13,524 nt of DNA from Muribaculaceae bacterium (GTDB lineage Bacteria; Bacteroidota; Bacteroidia; Bacteroidales; Muribaculaceae): NCBI GenBank assembly GCA_029056365.1, contig JAIDBM010000170.1, forward strand, positions 1-13,524, given 5' to 3'. This document shows positions 8,256-13,524 of the stretch, piece by piece (positions within the stretch are counted from its first letter, which is position 1; the number at the start of each line of letters is the position of its first letter). A program made the position numbers and the translations under genes. The notes beneath the pieces are model-generated. The model was not told the DNA's origin. It was given only the letters and a program-made list of their open reading frames with translations, and did not search any database.

Positions 8256-8837
8256 TCAGAATTCGTATATCAGATTGATGGCCGCCTTGGTGGGACCTAC
8301 ATAATTATGACTGTAACCCGACTGTATTTTCTGTCCGCAGTCCTTGCACTCGAACACATCGCTGCGGGTATATACCCATCCTATGCCTATTTCGGCCTCA
8401 ATGTTCCAGTGCCGGTTGATAATCCAGGAATATCCGTATGCAATTCCAGCCCCGGCCATCCAGCCCTGATAACGGAAATCCTTGAGCTTTCTGAAATCAG
8501 TGCCCAGAAAGCTGAACGGCAAATTCAGATGCCCCCAGTTATACTGACCGCCAAGAACATGGGCGCCGAAAAAATGCCCCGACCATGCCTGACATAGCCA
8601 GTAGCGGCCTTCGGGCTGCACAAGCCAGTGTTTCCACCGCCGGTTATCAACAGTCCATGCATTGAGATTGGCACTCAAGTCGAATGTCCACTTCGGAGCC
8701 ATGCGAACTTCCACCCCGCCATTAAGAGTAAGCGTGGCGTCATACAGCATATTGGTTTTCAATGCAGCTTTCTGACCATATGTGATAGTGGCGCACAGCA
8801 TCGCCAAGACCACGGATAACAGTCTTATATTAATCAT
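8256..8837 (-). CDS. DUF3575-family outer-membrane protein, first gene of the fimbrial operon
   Basis: The protein has 193 residues from the ATG at 8837. An upstream in-frame ATG at 8888 would add a 17-residue charged leader (MHGVFVRRL...) that spoils the signal peptide. The chosen start gives MINIRLLSVVLAMLCATITYGQ, a clean Sec signal after an A-rich leader. DUF3575 hallmarks are KTNMLYDATLTLNGG (27-41), the KHWLVQPEGRYW block (69-80), FFGAHVLGGQYNWG (89-102) and a paired-Cys FECKDCGQ (162-169). The C-terminus IYEF ends in an aromatic residue, as in outer-membrane beta-barrels. It precedes the DUF3868 gene by 2 nt, a pairing known from Bacteroidales fimbrial operons. A role in outer-membrane assembly or anchoring is inferred only. 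Confidence 0.87.
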   Translation of the reverse strand: MINIRLLSVVLAMLCATITYGQKAALKTNMLYDATLTLNGGVEVRMAPKWTFDLSANLNAWTVDNRRWKHWLVQPEGRYWLCQAWSGHFFGAHVLGGQYNWGHLNLPFSFLGTDFRKLKDFRYQGWMAGAGIAYGYSWIINRHWNIEAEIGIGWVYTRSDVFECKDCGQKIQSGYSHNYVGPTKAAINLIYEF

Positions 8838-8850
8838 AGTTTTAATTTGT

Positions 8851-9134
8851 TTAAAAAAGAATAGTCTGCGCACGAACACTCCATGCACAATGCTTCATGA
8901 TGGAGTCCGTCGGTTTGGCGAGGGCGTTGACAAGCTGTCGGAAATGCTCACAGAAATTTTTTCTGAGAGAAATTCCAATGTCTAAATCTTCCCGTATCTT
9001 CTTGAATTTGTCGCGTAAAACGCTGACACACAGATATTTAACCCAAAATTGGGGGGGGGTAAAATTTTCGTTACTTTTATCAACCCATATAAAGGTGTAC
9101 GAGCGGATGTAATAGCAGAAATGTGATATTTCAT
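8851..9134 (-). other. Possible split or phase-variable small ORF in the fimbrial leader
   Basis: An ATG at 9134 opens a 50-codon frame (MKYHISAITSARTPLYG..., stop at 8984-8982) that reads Pro codons through the C9 tract. A second frame is open from 9144 to a stop at 8853-8851, 13 nt before the DUF3575 start. It has no ATG, GTG or TTG upstream of the tract, and encodes FWVKYLCVSVLRDKFKK..., a plausible helical peptide. Ten Cs instead of nine would join the first frame to the second as one 94-residue ORF. I recognise no domain. An opposite-strand frame (8897-9112) is open over the same DNA, which weakens the coding case. It could be a small gene, a remnant, or non-coding DNA. Confidence 0.3.
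9051..9059. repeat. G9/C9 homopolymer tract
   Basis: Nine consecutive G residues on the plus strand (C9 in the direction of fimbrial transcription), flanked as AATT-G9-TAAAA. It is the only G/C homopolymer of this length that I noticed in the window. It lies in the fimbrial leader about 214 nt before the first start codon. Such tracts are prone to slippage during replication, and to miscounting in sequencing. Confidence 0.9.
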
Positions 9135-9230
9135 AATCGAAATATTAAGCAAAGATAAATAGAATAGAAAGAAAAATATTTCGGATTGGATATCAAATGA
9201 CTTTTGTCAAACCTGAAAATATAAGGTTCG

Positions 9231-9242
9231 TCACACTTGTGA
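9231..9242. promoter_or_regulatory. Palindrome at the predicted fimbrial transcription start
   Basis: TCACACTTGTGA is a perfect 12-bp palindrome (TCACA-CT-TGTGA) placed 3 nt downstream of the -7 box, so it covers the expected +1. That position suits a repressor operator or an early-transcribed control site. The half-sites resemble CRP half-sites but are in inverted order and with a 2-bp spacer, so it is not a CRP site. Confidence 0.4.
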
Positions 9243-9245
9243 GTG

Positions 9246-9276
9246 CAAAGTTATGAACAAATATGTAAACTACAAA
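9246..9276 (-). promoter_or_regulatory. Bacteroidetes-type promoter for the fimbrial operon
   Basis: On the minus strand the -33 element TTTG (9276-9273) is followed after 19 nt by TAACTTTG (9253-9246), an exact match to the TAnnTTTG -7 element of the Bacteroidetes primary sigma factor. Transcription should start near 9240 and run toward the DUF3575 gene. It lies downstream of the Wzc gene's terminator, so the fimbrial operon has its own start. Confidence 0.75.
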
Positions 9277-9285
9277 ATTTTAGAG

Positions 9286-9307
9286 GGTTAACATCATAGG
9301 TTTAACC
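9286..9307. promoter_or_regulatory. Inverted repeat upstream of the fimbrial -33 element
   Basis: GGTTAA (9286-9291) and TTAACC (9302-9307) form an inverted repeat with a 10-nt spacer, so the half-site centres are 16 bp apart. It sits 9 nt upstream of the -33 box, a usual place for an activator dimer. No matching regulator gene is present in the window. The half-sites are short and AT-rich, so chance is possible. Confidence 0.35.
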
Positions 9308-9403
9308 TTTGTTGGTTTTTGTAAATATTTTTTCAGCAATAATTGACGGTATTTCTCCTGTCCGATACTCACGCCAAGCCGTTTCAACATAAGAGCCGTT
9401 TCC

Positions 9404-9441
9404 AAAAACAAAGCAGGCAACACATCAGATGCGCTGCCTGC
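9404..9441 (-). terminator. Intrinsic terminator after the Wzc-type kinase gene
   Basis: GCAGGCA (9413-9419) and TGCCTGC (9435-9441) form a 7-bp perfect stem, extendable by a G-T and an A-T pair, around a 15-nt loop. On the minus strand the stem is followed by TTTGTTTTT (complement of 9404-9412). It lies about 22 nt past the kinase stop codon. It ends the two-gene export unit and separates it from the fimbrial operon. Confidence 0.85.
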
Positions 9442-9463
9442 CTGAAAATAATTTTATCCGGAA

Positions 9464-11863
9464 TTATTCCTTCTTGGAATCACTCACATATCCATATCCG
9501 TATGCACGCTTGGTCTTGCCATAGTGGCCATATGTGCCGTAACGGCGATACAGATACGAGCCGCTGCGCATGTTCACACCATTAAGGACTATATATACTT
9601 CCTTGAGGCGGTGGTTCACCACGGCGCTGTGCAGAACCTTCAGACCTCGTTTGGTGGAGTACGAAGCCCGGGCCACAAACAGCTGGATGTCGCTGTAAGG
9701 TATCACCAGGAAGGCATCGCTGATTATACCTATAGGCGCGGAGTCGATAATCACGTAGTCGAAATCATGACGCAGCTGATCCATCAGACGCACCATATTC
9801 TCGCTCAGAAGCAGTTCGTTCGGGTTCGGAGGCACAGGTCCGGCCGGCAATACGAACAGATTCGGGTTCACATCGCTCTGATGAACAAGGTTAGTAACAT
9901 TACGTTCCTGACCGGAAAGGAATGTGGTGACACCGGTCTGGTTCGTAAGTCCGAAACGGTGTGCGAGAGCAGGCCGACGTATGTCCATACCAACAACTAT
10001 GACACGTTTGCCCGAAAGTGCGTATGTCATGGCAAGGTTTGTGGCGATGAATGTCTTACCCTCACCCGAAATACTCGATGTTACAAGTATCACCTTCTTT
10101 TCGCCGCCGTTGCGGGTAAAGCTGATGTTGTTACGCAACAGACGGAACAATTCCGCTATCGGAGTGCTTACATTCTCTCCTACAACAATGGGCAATCCGT
10201 CCTTGGCAGGGTCTTCGCATATCTCGCTTATGATAGGTATCGAAGTCATTCGCTCCAGCTCGTCCTGATCCTTGAATATAGGGAACAGCAGACGGCGCAG
10301 GAATATGATCAGAGCCGGAATGAGAAGACCCACAAGAAGCGCGATGCCGTATATCATGCTGGTTTTCGGAGCCACAGGTCCATAACCCATGGGGTCGTCG
10401 ATCAGTCGGGCGGTGGGCGTGGCCAGAGTTTTCTGCAAGGCTATTTCCTCACGGCGCTGCAACAGGAATGTGTAGATGTTTACCTTTACCTGCTGTTCGC
10501 GGAATATCTCGTTCAGGCCTTTGTCGACTGTCGGCACTGCTGCAAGCTGTCCGGCGCTGCGGCTCGACAATGCATACAGAGTGGAGCGTTTCGACTCCAG
10601 ATTCCTGCGGGCCGAGCTTATTGTCGACAGTATACGGCTTTTCTGCGCATTCAGTTCCTCGCGAGCCTGCACAATCGAGGCATCGGGATTGTCTATGTTC
10701 TTACCCTGTATGAGTCTGTTGTACTTCGACACATTGGTGTTGTAGCTTTCAATCAGGCCCTGCAGAGCGGCATTGTCGGCAAGCACCGGCAGCTGGGTAT
10801 ATTCGCCGTTCTGCGAAACCATGGTGGCGAGAGTGTTAAGCATTTCTATCTGTGCGCTCACCTGAGCTATCTCCACCTCATTGGAGTTCTTCTGGGCCAG
10901 GTTCATCGAAGCCTGTGCATCGAGGTTGGTGATGTTATGTTCCTGCCGGTAGTTCTTCAGGCGGTCTTCTACATCACGCAGTTCACCGGCAATCATTTTC
11001 AGACGTTCGAGGATAAATGCCTCTGTCTGTATGGCCGAACGGTTCTTGTCCTCGATTATCTGCTGGTTATAGAAGTCGAGCAATGCGTTTATCACATCCA
11101 CGCCCTCCGATATTATATCGGTGTTTACGGTCACACGCAGAATTGTTCCGGAGTTCTGGGCATATGTTATGTTGAGGGCCTTGGACAGTATGCCTGCGGC
11201 TCTCATGGGATTGATTGCCACTACCTTTTCGGGCACCGTCATGGCCGAGGCCGTAGCCGACCGCGTGAACGTTACCGTGCCCTGCGAGAGGTCGACCTTC
11301 GCGGGCAGCGCCGTGGCCTTGAGTTCTTTTTCCTCTTTCTGCCCCTTATACGATGATTTTACTTTTATATTATATTTTTCATCGCCTGCCGGAGAAATCT
11401 CGGCTACTATAGGCGCGGCGAGCGATCTGAGCGAAGCCGAGTCCACTGTCATTATCACAGCCGAGGTGTTGTATACCGGCTCGTCGCGCATTTTGCCCAT
11501 ACCGTAATAGGTGTATGCCAGATTAAGGCTGTCGACGATATGTATGAGATTGTTGCGCGATTTCAGAATCTCTATTTCAGTTTCATCGATAAAGTTCTTG
11601 GTCGAGAGCAACGGGTCGCTGTTGCCGAAAGTAATGGCGTTTTTCTTTGCCATCACGTTCTCGTCGTTGAGATATATCGAAGCCGATACCTGATAGGTCG
11701 GTATTATTGTGGCGATATAGTAGTAGGCCCCTGCCAGCAGAACGGCCACACTGAGCAGAAACCATTTCCAATGCGAGGCATAATCAAGCAGCAGGCCTAT
11801 GATGTCGAAACCTGAGTCGAGTTTTTGTTCGTCGCTGTTGTTTAGATTGTCGTCGTTTGTCAT
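9464..11863 (-). CDS. Wzc-type polysaccharide chain-length regulator and tyrosine autokinase
   Basis: The protein has 799 residues, the usual size for fused Wzz-BY-kinase proteins. An inner-membrane Wzz domain begins with TM1 (about 34-53) and extends through a long periplasmic coiled-coil section (about 260-440, e.g. LERLKMIAGELRDVEDRLKNY) to TM2 (about 503-523). The cytoplasmic kinase has Walker A SSISGEGKT (596-604), Walker A' VVGMDIRRP (Asp627) and Walker B VIIDSAP (Asp707). The tail carries eight Tyr from 770 to 792, the expected autophosphorylation cluster. With the Wza-type partner it should control polymerisation and export of capsule or exopolysaccharide through cycles of phosphorylation. 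It follows the export lipoprotein gene by 12 nt and ends in a terminator. All catalytic motifs are intact. Which polysaccharide it serves cannot be told from this window. Confidence 0.95.
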   Translation of the reverse strand: MTNDDNLNNSDEQKLDSGFDIIGLLLDYASHWKWFLLSVAVLLAGAYYYIATIIPTYQVSASIYLNDENVMAKKNAITFGNSDPLLSTKNFIDETEIEILKSRNNLIHIVDSLNLAYTYYGMGKMRDEPVYNTSAVIMTVDSASLRSLAAPIVAEISPAGDEKYNIKVKSSYKGQKEEKELKATALPAKVDLSQGTVTFTRSATASAMTVPEKVVAINPMRAAGILSKALNITYAQNSGTILRVTVNTDIISEGVDVINALLDFYNQQIIEDKNRSAIQTEAFILERLKMIAGELRDVEDRLKNYRQEHNITNLDAQASMNLAQKNSNEVEIAQVSAQIEMLNTLATMVSQNGEYTQLPVLADNAALQGLIESYNTNVSKYNRLIQGKNIDNPDASIVQAREELNAQKSRILSTISSARRNLESKRSTLYALSSRSAGQLAAVPTVDKGLNEIFREQQVKVNIYTFLLQRREEIALQKTLATPTARLIDDPMGYGPVAPKTSMIYGIALLVGLLIPALIIFLRRLLFPIFKDQDELERMTSIPIISEICEDPAKDGLPIVVGENVSTPIAELFRLLRNNISFTRNGGEKKVILVTSSISGEGKTFIATNLAMTYALSGKRVIVVGMDIRRPALAHRFGLTNQTGVTTFLSGQERNVTNLVHQSDVNPNLFVLPAGPVPPNPNELLLSENMVRLMDQLRHDFDYVIIDSAPIGIISDAFLVIPYSDIQLFVARASYSTKRGLKVLHSAVVNHRLKEVYIVLNGVNMRSGSYLYRRYGTYGHYGKTKRAYGYGYVSDSKKE

Positions 11864-11875
11864 TATTCTGTTTTG

Positions 11876-12721
11876 TTACTTTGCAAGATTGATTATACCT
11901 ACCACCAGACCGGCTGTAGCCGAAATTGTTCCTACAATGGCTGAAGTGGCTCCTACAGCGCTGTTGAGTTGCCAGGCACTCTGGCGCATCGACGGGTTCG
12001 GTTCCACATATATGAAATCGTTCTGCTGCAGGTTGAAATATGGCGAGAGCAACAGATTCTTGTCGTGTATGTTCATGCGGTGAACCTCACGCGAGCCATC
12101 GGCGTTGGTGCGCACAAGCATTATGTTCTCTCGCTCGCCCTTGATGTTAAGGTCGCCGGCAAGCGCTATCGCCTCAAGGAAGTTCATGCGCTCGTTCTTG
12201 CTCTGGATCACACCGGGAGAGCCTACCGCTCCGAGCACCGTGACACGGAAGTTCATCAGACGTACATCTACTGTCGGACGTTCGGTTACATATTTCGGAT
12301 AAATATCATCGGCGATTCTGGCCACAAGCTGCGATTTGGTGAGTCCGGTCACATGTATCTTGCCGAGTACCGGGAAGTCGATGTCTCCCTGATTGTCCAC
12401 AAGGTAAAACTGTGTGTTGGTTTCGGCGCCGGAACCCTGGCCTGACGTGGTGGTACGGTTGGTCATTGTGGATATGTTGCCGTCGGGCGACACATACTGG
12501 CCTTTGTTGAACGGTGCGAGCGCTGTAGGCAGCGAACCGGTGACTTCGATATTCAGAAGATCGCCGGGGCCGAGCACCGGGTCCGGTACCGGCGCCGAAA
12601 GCTGCAGCACCTCTGCCGGAAGCGTGTCGGCATCTACCAGATATGGCACCTTCTTCGGTGCTGAACATGCGCACAAACCTGCCGCAACCGCTATAGCTAA
12701 TGTGGTTTTTATAGCCTTCAT
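11876..12721 (-). CDS. Wza-type polysaccharide export outer-membrane lipoprotein
   Basis: The protein has 281 residues from the ATG at 12721. An upstream ATG at 12775 would bury the signal peptide, whereas MKAIKTTLAIAVAAGLCAC gives a clean lipoprotein signal with Cys19. The poly-export domain starts at LGPGDLLNIEV (50-60) and continues to DFPVLGKIHVTGLT (115-128). A soluble ligand-binding beta-grasp (SLBB) repeat follows with FRVTVLGAVGSPGVI (158-172) and LEAIALAGDLNIKG (182-195). A glycine-rich hydrophobic tail (253-281) may be the outer-membrane segment, in place of the amphipathic helix of E. coli Wza. The protein should form the outer-membrane channel paired with the Wzc-type kinase encoded 12 nt downstream. 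It is the first gene after the promoter at 12818-12849. Confidence 0.94.
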   Translation of the reverse strand: MKAIKTTLAIAVAAGLCACSAPKKVPYLVDADTLPAEVLQLSAPVPDPVLGPGDLLNIEVTGSLPTALAPFNKGQYVSPDGNISTMTNRTTTSGQGSGAETNTQFYLVDNQGDIDFPVLGKIHVTGLTKSQLVARIADDIYPKYVTERPTVDVRLMNFRVTVLGAVGSPGVIQSKNERMNFLEAIALAGDLNIKGERENIMLVRTNADGSREVHRMNIHDKNLLLSPYFNLQQNDFIYVEPNPSMRQSAWQLNSAVGATSAIVGTISATAGLVVGIINLAK

Positions 12722-12772
12722 TTCTTGCAAGAGTATAAATAAATTTATAATAAATATCGCTTGTACAAAACA

Positions 12773-12815
12773 CACTCACCGGACACCCGCACATGTATGC
12801 AGGGGCCGATAAGTG
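12773..12815 (-). promoter_or_regulatory. Stable leader hairpin upstream of the polysaccharide export gene
   Basis: On the minus strand CACTTATCGG (12815-12806) pairs with CCGGTGAGTG (12782-12773): 10 bp including two G-U pairs. An inner CCC/GGG stem is possible in the 23-nt loop. It begins within a few nucleotides of the predicted transcription start and ends about 50 nt before the chosen ATG. It lacks a T tract, so it is not a plain terminator. It could stabilise the mRNA or be a target for an antitermination factor of the kind known in Bacteroides capsule leaders. That role is inference. Confidence 0.5.
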
Positions 12816-12817
12816 TG

Positions 12818-12849
12818 CAAAGTTAGCATTTTTTCAGAAATCTTGCAAA
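12818..12849 (-). promoter_or_regulatory. Bacteroidetes-type promoter for the wza-wzc-type unit
   Basis: On the minus strand TTTG (12849-12846) is followed after 20 nt by TAACTTTG (12825-12818), an exact TAnnTTTG match. Transcription should begin near 12811, about 90 nt before the chosen export-gene ATG. The -33 box begins 8 nt after the stop codon of the upstream membrane protein gene. The -7 box and the next three bases (TAACTTTGCAC) are identical to those of the fimbrial promoter. Confidence 0.75.
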
Positions 12850-12857
12850 TATTTCGT

Positions 12858-13524
12858 TCAATAGGTGATATTGAATCCGATATTGAGCTGGGCGCTGGCA
12901 TGGCCTACAGGAACAAACTGCGGAGTCACGCGAAAGAACTGGTGATCGCTTCCTATAAAGAAGTTGAACCCGCGCGGATGAAAGTTCAGCATCCATCCGA
13001 ACGACGATCCGAAAGTGCCGGCTCCGTAATTCACTGTGGCATCGAACCATCGCGTCGGCTTGACATTGGCATAGAATCGACCTTCGGTCCACGACTGTAC
13101 GCCTGCCACATGGGACGACAGCAGGAATGCTCCTGTCAGACGGCTGTAGAACGGCATGCTGTATTCTGCTCCGAGACGCAATGTGGCCCCGAGCGCTCGT
13201 GTGAACGACCGACCGGTTGCTGTGCGGTGGAAATTAACCACATCCTGCAGGTCGGACCACATGTTGTCGACCTGCTCGCTGAGCTTGTTGTCCTCGTATC
13301 CGGGCTGGTTCTTGTCGACGGCAACATTACTGAAACCGTCGAAAGTCCATGTTACATCGGAAGTGGCTCCTTTCACCGCATTACTGTATGTCATGAATCC
13401 GAGGTCGGATACGGCAGCCGACAGCTGCAGTCCCGGAAGGGCGGGCAGATTCCATGTGGCGCCGAGATCCACAGCCATGCCGAAACCCGAAAGTCCGAAC
13501 CGGTTGTATTCGATATCACCCCAC
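12858..13524 (-). CDS. C-terminal part of an outer-membrane beta-barrel protein, probably DUF5723 family
   Basis: The frame is open from the right window edge, reading WGDIEYNRFGLSGFG before the first in-window Met at 13478, to a TGA at 12860-12858. At least 221 C-terminal residues are present; the N-terminus lies outside. Alternating hydrophobic and aromatic strands (MAVDLGATWNLP, LRLGAEYSMPFY, NFFIGSDHQFF) and a C-terminal NIGFNITY ending in an aromatic residue point to an outer-membrane beta-barrel. The GFGMAVDLGATW and LSAAVSDLGF segments remind me of DUF5723, a Bacteroidetes family of unknown function. No terminator hairpin was seen after the stop; the promoter of the next unit starts 8 nt later, so read-through into the export genes is possible. 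Confidence 0.7.
   Translation of the reverse strand, partial: WGDIEYNRFGLSGFGMAVDLGATWNLPALPGLQLSAAVSDLGFMTYSNAVKGATSDVTWTFDGFSNVAVDKNQPGYEDNKLSEQVDNMWSDLQDVVNFHRTATGRSFTRALGATLRLGAEYSMPFYSRLTGAFLLSSHVAGVQSWTEGRFYANVKPTRWFDATVNYGAGTFGSSFGWMLNFHPRGFNFFIGSDHQFFRVTPQFVPVGHASAQLNIGFNITY

Larger units (their letters stand above)
8838..9240 (-). other. Long AT-rich leader of the fimbrial operon
   Basis: About 400 nt separate the predicted transcription start (near 9240) from the first fimbrial ATG. No promoter of the TTTG/TAnnTTTG form was found closer to the gene, so the leader seems to be genuinely long. It contains a C9 tract (9051-9059), a small palindrome CAGAAA-TTT-TTTCTG at 8951-8965, overlapping open frames on both strands, and a T/A-rich stretch just before the DUF3575 start. 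It has neither the base composition nor the start-site structure of the confident genes. It may be an RNA leader that controls expression, a decayed gene, or a conserved dispersed element. Confidence 0.5.

Noticed and set aside
8897..9112. 71-codon plus-strand ORF in the fimbrial leader
   Set aside because: It has an ATG but no recognisable domain, and overlaps equally open minus-strand frames. It is not strong enough to call as a gene, and is noted only as evidence that the DNA may be conserved for another reason.
9231..9242. CRP-like binding site
   Set aside because: The CRP pattern is TGTGA-N6-TCACA. Here the half-sites are in the opposite order with a 2-bp spacer, so the resemblance is superficial.
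9231..9307. Invertible promoter of the kind that controls Bacteroides capsule and fimbrial loci
   Set aside because: No long inverted repeats flank the promoter; the only repeats are 6 and 5 bp half-sites and both are on one scale with operators. No site-specific recombinase gene is in the window.
9524..11356. 610-codon plus-strand open frame opposite the Wzc-type kinase gene
   Set aside because: The minus-strand frame has intact Wzz and Walker motifs. The plus-strand product shows no domain or signal peptide and is rich in His, Tyr, Arg and Val, as expected for an antisense shadow of GC-biased codons.

Overview
The window looks like a chromosomal segment of a gut-type Bacteroidales bacterium, possibly Muribaculaceae (inference, not proven). 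The reasons are the Mfa/FimA-type fimbrial families, which are specific to this phylum, DUF3575, DUF3868 and DUF4906 proteins, A-rich start regions without Shine-Dalgarno sequences, and two promoters of the Bacteroidetes form TTTG-N19/20-TAnnTTTG. All supported genes lie on the minus strand, so transcription runs from high to low coordinates. No tRNA, rRNA, CRISPR array, insertion sequence or recombinase gene was seen.

Right part (13524 to 9404): the C-terminal two thirds or less of an outer-membrane protein (probably DUF5723) enters from the right edge. Next is a two-gene unit with its own promoter (12818-12849) and a leader hairpin. It encodes a Wza-type polysaccharide export lipoprotein and a Wzc-type chain-length regulator/tyrosine autokinase, and it ends at a clear intrinsic terminator (9404-9441). 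No glycosyltransferase or flippase gene accompanies it here.

Middle (9403 to 8838): a long AT-rich gap holds a second good promoter (9246-9276) with two inverted repeats around it. It also holds a leader of about 400 nt that contains a C9 homopolymer and overlapping open frames. One extra C would fuse a 50-codon ATG frame to a longer frame ending just before the fimbrial operon. This is the most unusual part of the window.

Left part (8837 to 1): a type V (Mfa/FimA-type) fimbrial locus in the order DUF3575 protein, DUF3868/OmpA-like/TPR protein, Mfa1-family major subunit, Mfa2/FimB-family anchor, a minor fimbrial lipoprotein with four degenerate C-terminal repeats, and a large DUF4906 lipoprotein cut by the left edge. 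A strong intrinsic terminator (4889-4926) sits between the major subunit and the anchor, and presumably sets the stoichiometry of shaft to anchor and tip. The last three genes are packed within 1 to 5 nt. The likely working model is that lipoprotein precursors reach the outer membrane, the two envelope proteins at the head of the operon support assembly or anchoring, Mfa1 polymerises, Mfa2 anchors, and the last two genes supply minor or tip components.
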